This document shows positions 1-13,029 of a stretch of DNA of 64,000 bases, piece by piece. The stretch is from NCBI GenBank assembly GCA_037042915.1, contig CM073197.1:1364001-1428000 (forward strand), read 5' to 3'. This DNA comes from Auricularia sp. M13 (lineage: Eukaryota > Basidiomycota > Agaricomycetes > Auriculariales > Auriculariaceae). The first letter of the stretch is position 1. The number at the start of each line of letters is the position of its first letter. A model generated the notes under the pieces. That model was not told where the DNA came from. It worked only from the letters and a program-made list of their open reading frames with translations, and ran no database searches. A program made the translations under genes and the position numbers.

Positions 1-476
1 ACGGTGCCTACCAGAATCTCGATCTCACGATCGCCTCCGCGCTGAACAAGCGCTCGCCCGACTTTCCTGGCGTCATCGTCTGCACCGTAAACGACTCGCT
101 GGCGACGCTGCTCTCGCTCCTGCGCCAGCGGAGAGTACACCGGCTAGTCGTCGTCGAAGGCGACCCGAATTCCGCCAGCGTCGCCACGTCGCCGTCGTCC
201 AGCAGCCTGCAGATGGCCGCCATGTCGACGTCCGAAAGCGTCTCGGACGCAGGCGTGCAGGAACCCGCACCAAAAGTGCCCGGGCGGCTGCTCGGCATCA
301 TCACCCTCAGCGACGTCCTCCGCCACATCGTCGGCGAGGCCCAGCCCACGAGCGCCGTCGAGCCGTCGTCGTCCGTGCCCGCGACAACACCCGCCGCGGT
401 GCCCGACGCGCAACAGCCCCCGCCGCCCAGCATCGTCGAGCCTTCTGCTGAGCAGGAGAACCCGCCCGCAACATGA
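1..476 (+). CDS. SNF4: SNF4 / AMPK gamma subunit, C-terminal part (5' truncated by window edge)
   Basis: Reading frame open from base 3 to the TGA at 474-476. It holds the last CBS motif of the energy-sensing gamma subunit of the SNF1/AMPK kinase, which binds adenine nucleotides and signals low energy in cytoplasm and nucleus. Visible pieces are the stretch before CBS4 (NLDLTIASAL...), the strand-helix block RRVHRLVVVEG and the closing LGIITLSDVLRHIVG, which is typical of SNF4. About 25 residues rich in Ser are inserted between RLVVVEG and GRLLGIITL. A Pro/Ala/Ser-rich tail of about 50 residues follows the CBS fold and looks disordered. The rest of the gene lies left of the window. No intron is seen in this part. 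Confidence 0.85.
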   Translation, partial: GAYQNLDLTIASALNKRSPDFPGVIVCTVNDSLATLLSLLRQRRVHRLVVVEGDPNSASVATSPSSSSLQMAAMSTSESVSDAGVQEPAPKVPGRLLGIITLSDVLRHIVGEAQPTSAVEPSSSVPATTPAAVPDAQQPPPPSIVEPSAEQENPPAT

Positions 477-798
477 CACGCGCCCGCGCCCGCGCCCGTA
501 CACGGACCACCCGCCCGCCCATGCCATGTCATGTCTTGCTTTTGACCCGTTACGCCCTTTAGAGTGTATCCTGCCTGCCCGCCCGCCGTTCCCTGCCTTG
601 TTGTCACCACGTGTGTTTCTCCACGTTGTAGTAGCGCACCCCAAGAGCTCGTCAGTACATACATACTAGGAATGAAAGAAACCAATCTGTGAACTTACCT
701 GCCGTTCGTGCGTGAACGGTGATCGGCAGCTTCCATTTCCCTGAAGTTGACCAGCTCGCCTTGAAGTTGAACCGCGATCTCGCAGCCCGCGCATTGCA

Positions 799-2110
<1,312 letters not shown>

Positions 2111-4211
2111 GAGCATTGCATGCGCTGCAGCCAGTCCTGTGTAACACTCTCGACGACCCGGGAAAATCATTGTAGATCGCTGAGTCGTTTCTTCTTGCAA
2201 AACAGATTCTGTTTACTGTTACAGTATCATATGTCAGTGATTTCGCCATCACCGGATAACTCGACGCGGAGGGCATCGCCCGATGTGGCGCGGCTGCCTG
2301 CTGCACATCGGCACTGGACATCCTGGATGGTCTGGGCCATACGGTAGTGCTTGGATTTGCACGCCGCCTGTAAAGCGGTTTCACGGGCTCGAATCAGGCT
2401 GCCTCGGATCCACGTTCGCATGCCAATATCCTGGCGACCACATTGGGCTCACTCTCCTCGAACGGGTGGCGCGCTTCCCCGCGTGAATGAATCTACAGTT
2501 TGGAGATGCCTTCCGTGTCAGCGTGTCAACAGTCAGAAGAACGTCCGGCAAGCACCTTGAATTGGCCCATGCCTTTGACTGCTGGGGACGGATCGAGCGC
2601 GCTCCCGGGGTCCCGCTGCGTAATGTTGACAATTGGCGGATTCACATCAACGACCATACTACTAGCTGTTGCGCTGGCTGTCAGTCGTTCGGGACAGCTA
2701 ACCCGCAAGCGGGCGGAACATCTGTCAAGCCTATACTCAATTGCAATGGCACCAGGCTCCAGTGTGGACAACTACTCGGAGTTGTGCGAGATCTGGGTAT
2801 AGCAGTGCAGTGCGCCTTCCTGGACTTCTCCCTAGAACTCGCTTGCGCGTGGATTAGAGCCGAGTCACATATTTTCTGAGCCTTCGGTGACAGGGTTGCA
2901 GTTTCCGCTGGGTTTCCGCCCGACAGCCTGAGGAGCGGTGCTGCTGTCAAGTTCCAGCTGCACGGCGCCACTTGACCGACGGCGCGCCGCGGCAGTGGTT
3001 CGCGACTTCCTTTGTTTGTCCGACTTTGACCATGTATATCGCGTCCTCCGGACAAACGACAAACAAACTGCGAGTCAGATCACGATCCCGAGTGCCACCG
3101 CCGTCTTGACAGCTGATTACACCTTTCCTAGTCAAGTATGCTGCGGGGGGCTTTGCGTCACAACACGCGCTGTACTCGTGTTGCTGCGGGAAAATAACCT
3201 ATTTACGGTCATCCGAGGCCATCCACTTGACTATTTTTTGGCCCGCCAGTATGCATATATGCCAAACAATAATACTTCCGTTTGTGGTCCTTAGGTTTCC
3301 CGACAAACCTCTTTGACAGCATATGCTGACCGCTTGCGGACCGGCCGCGAGTTGTGCGCCGACAGGCCGCAGCATATTTCATCCTCGCACTCAATGCCAC
3401 TGCCGCCGCCGCCGCCGGATTCCTGCGTTATACGCTGTTGCCCTGTCCTCCGTTTTGGTGAGATGCTTTGTCCTGAGGGTCGACTCGGTCCCGTGAACGG
3501 CCATTGCTTCCTTCAAAGCTTCGTTGCACAGATCTCCTAATCGGTTGGACGACTCAAATGCTGCGCGGCCGTACAGGAGTGCCTAGCTGCCAGTAGGAAG
3601 AAGTTGCGCCGCCGGCGGTATTGTGGTCAGCCCTGGTAGCGTGATATCTCAACGAGGATATCAACAAGGAGGCCGGCGGTGCTGGTACAAGTTAATGATG
3701 CCTTTCTTCAGAGGATAATCTGTGACGTGGTTGGCGCATTGCCAATGCTACTGTAATGCTACTGCCGTGATCTCCGATATTACATACTCGAGATTCAGCC
3801 GCATGCTCGGCATCGTTCAGCGTTCAGCCCTCTGAGTCTCCGCAGAATTGGCGATATATTGTAACGCAGTTATTCCGAATTTGCCACACGCGCCGGGCCT
3901 CCGGTGCAATTTTAAACATGAAGAGCCGACCTCCCGTATCGCACGGACCTCCGAGGCACATTACACAAAAAGTCCATTTGATTTTAGACCCCAAGGCCAA
4001 CTGGTATGTCATAAATTTGTACTGGACACGATTAAGAACACTAGACTGCGGGGGAAAACATGATGCCGACAACGAGAAACGAGATACGGGACGCAAAAAC
4101 GTGAAGGGAGGCAGAGGGGGAAAAAGGAAATGCATAAACAGGAAGACATCTAGCAGCAAAACGGCACCTTCATCAACGACCCAACATCCACTTGTACTCC
4201 AATATACCCTT
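2111..4211. other. Intergenic stretch, no supported gene
   Basis: Open frames here are short (up to about 130 codons) and none shows a recognisable domain or a convincing chain of exons. It lies between convergent genes (TVP23 on +, coiled-coil gene on -), so it probably holds both 3' UTRs. No RNA gene or repeat was recognised. Confidence 0.5.
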
Positions 4212-7200
4212 CTACGCTTTGGCAGCCAGCTGGGCCTTGAGTGTATCGATCTCTTCCTGAAGCCTGCGTAGACGGAACGAAAACAGTCAATAAAACGATG
4301 GACAAAACATACATGCCGGGTGATTGAGAGGGAGGGATTTATGCGTGGGGTATGGATATGCTGTGCGATGCGCGATGTGCCATGTAGAGCGAGACAGCTC
4401 GAAACGAGTGCAATGTGCGAGAGATGTGATGCAGGTCGATGTGTGCGGGTGCGGATAAGTTATGTGCGGTTGTGTTGCAGAGTTGTCGCCGACAGCAGGC
4501 GGAATGCGTGATAAAGCATGGAAAGCAGGCGATAGCATCGACCACCGGGTTAAACGACGAAAAGAATACCCAGAAACGCGCCCAGCAGCACACACCACAC
4601 CCACGCCATGGAGGAGTGGGAGGACGAAGCGGATACTGCAGCCACGTACCGTGTGACCTCGTCTTGGTGATCCTCATCCTGGGATTCAAGGAATTGCAGC
4701 TCGAGGGCCTTGCGGGCAACATTCGCTTCCAATTCGTCGGCTTTCAAGAGCGCCTAAATCTCTTAGCATCGGCAGAGAAAGATATGATCGCAACTTGGCC
4801 TACCTCTTCGAGCTTCTCCTGCAGAGCCTTGACTGCCTTGGCATGGTCGGCTTCAAGGTCCATGATCTTGTGCGTATGTGCTTGATGCAGCCGCTCAAGC
4901 TCCTCGCGAGTGACACCAGGCTCGCTGTCATGGGTGGTCTTGCCATTAGCCTGCGGCGAGAGCGGCGGTGTGGGCGGGTGGGCAGGAGCAGCGCGGGCAA
5001 CGTTTAAGTCTGCCTCGACTCCAGCGAGCCGGGCTGCAAGGTCATCACGCTCCTTGACAAGGCTGGCCTTCTCCTCCTCAAACGCGGCGCGCAGCTTCGT
5101 GACCTCCTCCGCGCGAGCTTTGGCGGCTTCCTCGACTTCAAGCTGGTGGCTAGTGGCCATCTGGCTAAGCGAGTCCTTGGTAATATTGAAGGCCTGCGTC
5201 ACGTTCGCCAAATCGTCTTGAGCGACAGCGAGGGCATTCTTCGCTTCCTCAAGCGCAGAACTGTGCTCGGCTCCAGCAGCCTCGACGGCCGCGGCAGTGG
5301 CGGCCTTAGCCTCCTCAAGCTGAGCGCGAAGACTGTCGATCTCCGGTGCAGCGTTGCCAAGAGCAGCTTTAGCTTTGGCGAGGTCGTCCTGAGTGGCGCG
5401 CAGCTCGAGAGTCTGGTTGGCGAGCTTCTTCTCAACGCTCTTGACCTGCTCCTCCAGCGACACTTCATATGATGCCTTCGCCTCCTCCAGCGAAGCGTTG
5501 TGCGATGCACGGAGCTGGTCAATGCTCTGCTGCGATTGTTCGCGCAAAGCATGTAGTTCCTGGGAGTGTGCAGCACTGGCCTCCGCCTGAGATGCTTCAG
5601 CGTGTGATGCGACATTACGCGGCCTGGGGACACACCTTTGCCTTCTCGAAAGCTTGGTCGAGCAGATCCTGGTGTTCCGCCTTGATTGCGTCGAGTTTGG
5701 CATTGTATTGACCCTCCTGGCCCTGCAAAAATTTAGTAAATTATTCAATTATGGTCAAATGTCGAACTGACGGCAAGCTCCTCGGTGAGACGCTGCACCT
5801 CAGCCAAGAGCTCCTTGACCTTCTCAGCGTGTGCGTTCTCCTGGTCCGCAATGGCTTGCGCGTGTGCGGCCAGGTTCGCCTCGAGAGCGGCGGCGTGCTC
5901 CGCAGTCTTCTCGTCCAGCACACGCGCATGCTCCGCGTCCTTGTCACCAAGGACACGACTGTGTTCGGCGTCCTTCTCCTCGACAAGCTTCGCGTGCGAG
6001 TCGGCAAGCGCCTGGAGCTCCGCGGCGACCTTCTCGCTCTTCTCGAGTGCAGCAGCGAGGTCAGCCTCAAGGGTCTTCAGCTTCGCAGCCACCTTAGTCT
6101 GCTCATCCTGCGCGGTTTCCGCAACCTCCTTGAGCTCGAGGATCTCAATCTCCAGCTCTGAGGTCTTGGCCTCAAGTTCTGCTTTGGCGGCCGCGACGGC
6201 ATCGGCTTCAGCGACGCGCGCCTCGAGAGCAGTGATCTTGGCCTGCGCCTCCTCGAGCGCAGCAGCGTGCTCCTCACCAAGCTTCTCGGTCTGTTCCTTG
6301 ATGGCGGCTAGATCAGCATTTGCCTTCTCCAGAGCAGCACGCTCGATAGCGGCAGCAGCGAGAGCCTCCTCGCCGCCCGCAGATTGAGCAGCAAGAGCCT
6401 CCTTCAGAGCAGCGAGTTCGGCCTGGAGAGCGGACAATTGTTCCTCAAGCTCAGCGATGCGAGCCTGAGCCGCCTCGAGCTACCGGACGAGTTAGACTAT
6501 ACCGCGCGGCATGTGGTATGACCGCTCACCTGGGCAGCGAGCTCGGCCGCCTTGGATTCGCCCAACGCGCCAGCTTCCGTAAGCTCAGCCTTGGCTGTGC
6601 GCGCCTCCTCGAGCTCGGCCTCGGCAGCTGCAAGCTTCGCAGCAAGCGCCTCGTGCTCCTTGACGAGTGCCTCATGCTGCTCACTGGTCTGCGCAGCATC
6701 GCCGTTCTGCGAGCCGACCAAGGCATTGTACTTCGCCTGGATTTCGTCGTGCTCGCTCGCGAGTGCGGCAAACTTGGCGGCAATGTCGTCGTGCTGCGAC
6801 TGGAGCACGCTGACTTCTTCGGTGTGCTTTGCGAGGGCGGCGTCGAACTTGGCCTGCAGCTCGGCGGTTTTATCCTCGCTCACGTCCTTGAGCGAGGAGA
6901 TTGACGCGCTAACGGTGCGCGACTTGGCCGACGGGGCAGCGGCAGGGCGGCTTGCACCTGCGGCGCTGGGGCGCGCACTCGCTGCGCTCGTGGCCGGCTT
7001 CTTCGCGAGATCAGCCGTGGAGCTGATGCTCGCGCGCGTCTTGTGGAGAGTTGTGCCCGAAGTTGGCGTTACGGAGCTGCGCGCTGACGAGGCCGGCTTG
7101 GACGTCGTGGTGCTGGAGGCAGTGGGCTTGGTGGCTGTCGCGGCAGGTCTAGCGGTCGCGGTGGAAGTGGTCGAGGGCTTAGCCGTAGTCGTGCTGGGCT

Positions 7201-8038
7201 TGGAGGATGTGCTGGAGACCATTGAGACGGGACGGGAGGCTGGAGCGGTGGATGTGCGACGGGTAGCGGTAGTTGAAGAGGTCGCAGTCGTGGTCCTCGC
7301 CGCCGTGGTTGTGGTCGGCTTAGCAGCAGTGGTAGCACTTGCAGCAGGTTTCGCAGTAGTCGTAGAGGTAGCAGCAGGCTTCGTTGTTGCAGGCGGCGCA
7401 GCGGTCTTGGACGGAGGACTCTTGACCGAGCCGGCGCCAAAGGTGCCCGAGTTCAGAACCTCTCAGCGAGTCAGCCTGGGCAGGGACACGCGCGAAATAT
7501 CACCGCAGACCTTTTTCACAATGGGCGTCGAGGGTCCCTTCGCGGAGACGCTGGTCTTGAGCGGGCCAGTGGTCGAGGTCTTGCGGACACGAGCGTCCTG
7601 GCTCACTGCCGCGCGCGGTCGCGGCATGGGCGCAGGCTCTGGCACAGTGTCTACGGGGAACTCTACCTTTTCCTCGTCGCCCGGCGGCGGCACTGGCGAC
7701 GTCGCAGTCTGCGGGTCCTCCATAGCTGAGCGCGTGGAAGAGAACGGCGAGCGCACGAGGGAACTGGCTCGGCCTGCAGGACTACACCCCCAACCGAAAT
7801 GCGGGCGACTGCGTCGGCGAGCCTGCTCAGCCGCAGCAGCAGGAGGCGGAGTCGAAGGCGTGTCCTCTGCCTTTTCAGCACTGTCACCGTGACCATTCTC
7901 AGGGCCGGATTCTTCAGGCGCGTCCGTGCCCGCAGTCGTGCTGGCCTCGTCCTCGACGCCGTCGTCTACGGGGAACTCTACCTTTTCCTCGTCGCCCGGC
8001 GGCGGCACTGGCGACGTCGCAGTCTGCGGGTCCTCCAT
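4212..8038 (-). CDS. Long coiled-coil protein with Ala/Thr/Ser/Pro-rich N-terminal half
   Basis: Reads leftward from ATG 8036-8038 (MEDPQTATSPV...) to TAG 4212-4214. The first part is low-complexity (TATS, TTTSKPA, SRPAAAPSAKS). From about 6880 down it is almost uninterrupted heptad-type coiled coil rich in E, A, K and L (ELQAKFDAALAKHTEE, LEEAKAATAAAVEAAGAEH), ending ...LKAQLAAKA. Introns of about 50 nt include 6480-6529 (CAG|gtgagc ... ggtag). It resembles myosin-tail or tether-like fungal proteins only by composition, so no function can be assigned; a scaffold or tether role is inference. The N-terminal region carries an exact 116-bp in-frame duplication with two copies of the start region (ATG at 8038 and 7723), so the true start is uncertain. 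Confidence 0.7.
7649..7764 (-). repeat. Copy 1 of an exact 116-bp direct repeat
   Basis: Identical base for base to 7964-8079. The two copies start 315 bp apart (105 codons), so both are read in the same frame and give the same peptide, MEDPQTATSPVPPPGDEE onward. The ATG of this copy is at 7721-7723. Confidence 0.95.
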
Positions 8039-8079
8039 AGCTGAGCGCGTGGAAGAGAACGGCGAGCGCACGAGGGAAC
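7964..8079 (-). repeat. Copy 2 of the exact 116-bp direct repeat
   Basis: Identical to 7649-7764. It covers about 40 bp of leader plus the first 25 codons of the coiled-coil gene. The 199 bp between the copies are unique and stay open in the coding frame. Confidence 0.95.
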
Positions 8080-8604
8080 GTGTTCTGCGGTCCGTTGATC
8101 CGACTCTCAGAACGCGGAACGTCGCTTCGTAGATCGACTGGTCCTGACGCTCTTTTTCGTCTCGTACAATGACAGAACAACCACCAGCGACACCACAGAT
8201 GCCCGGCGACGAGCAGGTAGCACGAGCGCCATCATGGCGCATTTACTCGCAGTAAATGGTAAGATTGACGCAGCTGCTTTCTGTAAAGTAGATTAGATAA
8301 TGTAGTTGAATTTAATATAAATCAGTGTTCATTTCATTCTGCACATTTAACAAGCAGCATCGGGAAAATGAAGAGCAAAGCGTCCCCTCTATTGGCACGT
8401 TGACTGGATGGCATGCAGCCATAATGGACACAGTACAATTCCAGCATTGGGCTGTCTATACAAAGCTGGCGAGCGACCTTGTCCTGGCCTTCGTTTGATC
8501 TCAGAATGCGTGCAAGTTGAGCCTGCAAATTGGAAATGGGTCAGCGATTCCGCAGTGCAACTGCAAGAGTTGCGAATGGCAACAGGCAACGGCGACCGCG
8601 GCAC
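8039..8604. other. Intergenic: promoter of coiled-coil gene and 3' side of SHB17-like gene
   Basis: About 570 bp between two minus-strand genes. It has an AT-rich stretch near 8280-8340. No gene, RNA or repeat was recognised. Confidence 0.4.
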
Positions 8605-9763
8605 CTACCCGGTCAGCGACGTCTCGTTCAGGTTTCTGTGGTTGTAGGTGAGCATCGCAATCTGCCCGTTTCATTTCCCCCATTAATGCCGGACAAGACG
8701 ACCAGAACAGGACATGGCCCGTGGTCACGCACCCCAGCCGGCTCAACGTTGAAATGCGACCCTATTCCCCGCAGGGAGGGTCAGCATGTGAGCATAGCCT
8801 GCTCCGAGAATACATACCGACAAAGAGAGGGGTTTGGAGCCAGCGGGCGATGAGGCAACGACTGAAGTGCCCATGCGCAACAATGAGGCAGTCGCGACGC
8901 CCTTTCCCTTCCTCAAAGTAGAGCCTGTGTAATTCTCTCACCTGCCGCCTAGTCAGAACAACCTTGCTGCATGACCGTCCCCACATACCTTCGCCATGAC
9001 CTTTCGTCGGCTACCCTCAGCTTTCTTTAGCACCAACCGATTCTCGTGGCCGCACCTCGTCGCAACGCGCCGTCATATCCTGCACGCTCTCTCCGCCAGG
9101 GCATCTATTTTCTATCAGCGTGGTCCTATTCACGGGATAAAGAGAACGAGGTCTCACCCATCCTTCCAGATATCCCATTTGGGATTCTTCTCCCTGATCT
9201 GGTCTGCCGTCAAGCCCTCATACTCTCCATAATCCCATTCCTGAACCTGTAACCCAACGTCATTTCTATAATTGAGCCCCAGAGCGCAAGCACAAACCAT
9301 ATCGGTGACGGTATAACCGGGCATCTCGCACGGCAGCGCCGCCATAAGCAGGTCGAACGTCTTGCGCGCGCGCTGGCGCGGCGAGACAAAGATGTGGCAT
9401 ATATTGTTCGGGTCGAGCAGCTCTGTCACGGATGGAGTGAGCAAACGAACAACGCGTCTCTATCTGCGCGATACGCACTTCCTTCGCCCACGATGCTCTC
9501 GCGGTGCGACTTGATGATCGCCTCGCCATTTGCGGTGAGCGGAATATCCGACACGCCAGCCTAAACAGCGCCTAAGATCGAGAGCAGCTCGAATCAACAT
9601 CCAGAGCTCGTACATGCCGTCCTGTCGATGCAGTGCGTTCAGACGGCAAGCGCAGCGAGGAGCGCGTTCAGCCCACCATTCAGACTCCATTCAGTCTCCC
9701 ATGGCGTATAAGGAACAGCCTGGGCACCGGGCGCTGTGTCTTCGATTCGGGGGTGGTAGCCAT
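8605..9763 (-). CDS. SHB17: SHB17-like histidine phosphatase (phosphoglycerate mutase family)
   Basis: Closest in layout to yeast Shb17, a sedoheptulose-1,7-bisphosphatase of the riboneogenesis branch; other sugar-phosphate substrates are possible. ATG 9763 leads into PRLFLIRHG, the catalytic histidine motif, then ETEWSLNGRHAGVSDIPLTANGE, the family block CHIFVSPRQRARKTFDLLM, EWDYGEYEGL, PGGESVQDM, and the second catalytic His in LIVAHGHFSRCLIARW. It ends GIAMLTYNHRNLNETSLTG with TAG 8605-8607. Exon 1 ends at 9677, an 8-nt microexon lies at 9614-9621, and exon 3 starts at 9560. A base is missing between RHG and ETEW (9698-9700), so the literal frame stops soon after. All other family residues are intact. 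Confidence 0.82.
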
Positions 9764-10408
9764 CGTGCAGGCAAAGGGCAAGGTGCTGGTTCACTCGAAC
9801 GCGCAGGTTATGCAAGCCGGGCGCTTAGATTCCCGCAATCAGCATGACGCACGTCAATGTCGTTCAGTCGCTTAAACCAGCAGAACGATTAAACCTTTTT
9901 GTGTATTCGCGTGCCGCGTCGAATCGAGAAAATAAAAGAGAGTGGGAGCGAGAGAAAGACGTCGTGACGAGTTCGTGAAGAGACGGGGACCGAGATACCT
10001 ATGATGAGAGAGGGAATGAGAGTGGACTGGCATCGAGATGAGGAGGGAGACACTACGTATGTAAGCGACATGCCATGGGGTACGCATACACGGGTATGTA
10101 CTATACTTTACTGGATAAACGAGCCAAGCGAGAGTGGGAGACGGGGAGGGCCGCATAAGTCGAGCAAATAAACAACAAACGAGCGACGCTGGCAGGGCAG
10201 GGCGGGTCATCAGGGAGGGTGATCAAGGAGTCGAGCGCGCAAATAAACGAGTCCACGAGTCCTAGGGTAGTCTCAGCATCCACACACCATCTACGCCACC
10301 TCAACTCGCACCTCAACCGCGAATCCAGACTCTATCCCTCGCGCCACATGCCCGCGAAGGTCGTGCGATCCCGCCCTGCCGTGCGCGCGCGGGGCCTGTC
10401 GACAATGC
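9764..10408. other. Intergenic: 5' side of SHB17-like gene, 3' side of Ser/Pro-rich gene
   Basis: About 645 bp with purine-rich tracts at 9925-10030. No supported gene or structured RNA. Confidence 0.4.
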
Positions 10409-12531
10409 TCACGCCGCCGCGCGCCAGTCGTCTTGGGACTGCGAGTGCTGCACCGGCGCAGGCGGCGTCTTGTCTGCACTGGACCCAAACGTCGCGCCGC
10501 CGCGCCCGCAATGCTCGCACGGCGCACCCGCCTTCATTTCCGCGAGCTGCTGCCGCAGGTCGCGCACCTGACTCTCCAGGTCCTTGATCTGCCGCTGCCA
10601 GCCTACAACGAGTTCCGGCGCGGGGGACAGCTGCCCGTCGCTGGAGGGCGGCGACTGGGGCGAGGCTTGCGGCGTGAACAGGTTCTCCGGCAGTCCGTTG
10701 AACAGCGTCGACATGGGCCGCAGCTGGAGCGCCGGCTTGCCGTCGTCGAAGCCGCTCACGGTCGGCGGCGCGCTCTTGGGAGGCAGCGGGGCCGCACTGG
10801 CAGGCGAAAGAGACTGCGAGTTGTTCCCTCCCAAGTACTCTCTTTGATCGTGATCATGCTCAGAGTTCGGGGCAGTGAACACGCGCTTAGCCGTGGGACG
10901 CTGAGGCTGTTGCGGGGAAGGCGTGACGACGACAGAGAGTGCAGGCTGGTTGCGCCGTGTAGGCGACGACGGGTCGGTGGTCATCGCTCTTGCGCGCATC
11001 GTCTGCTGGTGCTGCTGCTGTTGGTGCTGTTGGTGCGGTTGACTGGGAACCGGAGGCGGCACGGGCTTCGCGAGCACGGGGACGGCGGGCATCTCAGGCG
11101 GCAGCTCCTTCTCGGCGCCCTTAAACAACCTGAGGAAGCCGCTCCTGCGCGTCTTGACGGTCTTGCCAGGCGGCGGGCCGGCAGTCGCAGGCGGCGACGG
11201 TTCCGGGGGCTCTGGCGGGAGATACGACTCGGCGGCGCCCACTCCACTCGTCGTCCGCGAGCGCGAGGCCTGGGGAGCGGCGGGAAGACGCCGCTGGCGG
11301 GCGACGAGGGCGACGTCGCGTTGCTGTACACGCTGCGCGTGCGGTCGCGCACCTTCATCTGCGCCTGCTCGAGCGAGATGAGGTTGAAGCTCGGGCTCCC
11401 GGGCACCGCGCCCCACCCGCTCATATTGTGCTGGCTGAGCGCACCCGGCGGCGCGGGCAGCGGCGTGCTTATCGCGTTGATGCTGAGTGGGGTTTTCGGG
11501 CCGCGCGGCGAACGAGTGTGGGCGTTGTTGGACGACGACGCCGAGATGGACGGCGCGAGCAGCGGCCCGCTGCCCGAGTCGTCGTGCGCGAGGCTGCTCG
11601 TGACGGTGATGCCGGACTCGGAGCGGACGAGGATGCCGTCGTCCTTATCTACGAGCAGGTCCGGGTTCGCGTACGGGTGCAGCGGCGACTCGAGCTCGGA
11701 GAACGAGCTGGTCGTCGCCGACGGCGAGTCTGAGAACGGCACGCGCGGCATGGGCGGGATGTCGGACGCGTAGGAGTTGCTGGACACCGCGCTGAATGTG
11801 CTCGACCGCGTCCCCGCCGACGTCGTCCGTGCGCGCACCTTCGGCGGGCGCGACTTGGTCGTGGCGCTGCTGCCACTGCCGCCGCCGGCGCTATTGGGAG
11901 GGGTGGTGCCCGTGGACGAGGACCCGGGTAACGGGGGCGCATTGAGGGACAGGTCCCTGGCTGACGCGACTGAATAGACCGATAACGACGCGGCCGAGCG
12001 CGCGCCGTGCGCGTTGGAGTAGACCGTGTTCGTCTGGCTCCTGTACTCGCGCGACGGCCGCGTCGACGACGACGAGCGCGAGCTTGTCGCGGCAAACGGG
12101 CGGCGCCAGTCGATGCCACTGCTGGTCGCGGTCGGCGACGGCGCAACGGCGTCCTTGGCCGCGAGCTTGCGGCCGCGCGCGGATGTCTTGCCGCCAAAGA
12201 GAGAGAGCGTGTCGAGCATGGACGCCCCGTCGTCCTCGTCGTCCTCCGCGAGCAAGTCGCCGGCGGCACCGGGCTCCCAGGGCGCGCGCGAGACGAGCGT
12301 CAGCTTGGGGCCCATGACGCTCATGCGCACCTCGTCGTCGTCACCGTCGAGTGTGCCGGTGTCGGGTTCGGACGACGACGAGAAGCGGCGGCGCTGGCCA
12401 TAGGTGTTGCGGCCTGCGTCGAGGTCGACGGTGATATCGTCCTCGTCGTAGTCCTCGCTCGGCGTGCTGCCCCGGCGCCGCGAGCTGCTCATGGAGGGAA
12501 AGGGAGCGTGAGAGTGGTCGAGAGACGCCAT
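10409..12531 (-). CDS. Ser/Pro-rich protein with C-terminal coiled coil and CEHCGRGG motif
   Basis: Two exons joined across 11270-11352 (AAG|gtgcgc ... ccccag) give about 680 residues from ATG 12531 (MASLDHSHAPFPSM) to the stop at 10409. Most is low-complexity Ser, Pro, Thr and Arg, with an acidic patch (EDYDEDDITVDLD) near the N terminus and a His/Gln run near 11000-11030. Close to the C terminus a short coiled coil (QIKDLESQVRDLRQQLAEMK) is followed directly by CEHCGRGG, a CxxC pair that may bind metal as a dimer. The pattern suggests a phosphoregulated disordered scaffold, but I recognise no family. Long opposite-strand open frames here are high-GC shadows. Confidence 0.72.
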
Positions 12532-13029
12532 GGGCACGGTCCAGCAGCCAGCCCGCAGCCCCTGCCTGCCAGTGGCCGATGGTACTCAAAGCGGAGTGCA
12601 AACAACGATCAAAACGGAAGACTGGAGGTGAAATTGCAATGCATTTGCAGTACTGTACTTGAGTATATAAAAGCAAAGGAGGGTCTACCACCAGACAGTT
12701 GTACCAAATACAGGAAGAAAGATCTAAATAGCCAACAGTTTCCCAACGCGCCAGAAAGACTGAGCGAGCGCGACCTTTGAGGACAACCAAAACACGAGTC
12801 CGCAATTTTACATATTTCCACCGCGCGCAAGTCCTCGTCGACTACGGGTGCGGATTGGGGCCGGACAGTTCGGCCCTGGTCCTCCATCTATGTAGAGTAA
12901 TAACACAACATTCGGGAGAGCCTGTGTGACAGGTCAGCTAACAACGCCCGGCAGCTTGATCGATAGCGACCGGAGGCACTCACGACAACAACGGGGGGAC
13001 GGGGACGGAGACGCATTACAAGATACGTG
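12532..13029. other. Intergenic
   Basis: About 500 bp between two minus-strand genes, including the promoter of the Ser/Pro-rich gene. No coding or RNA signal recognised. Confidence 0.4.

Noticed and set aside
6552-7892. 446-codon plus-strand open frame opposite the coiled-coil gene
   Set aside because: High-GC shadow of a low-complexity minus-strand coding region; composition is Ala/Ser/Val runs without domains.
11264-11360. Apparent frameshift in the Ser/Pro-rich gene
   Set aside because: An 83-nt intron with AAG|gtgcgc and ccccag explains the frame change.
10433-11773. 446-codon plus-strand open frame opposite the Ser/Pro-rich gene
   Set aside because: Arg/Gly/Leu shadow; the minus strand gives a spliced product with clear intron signals.
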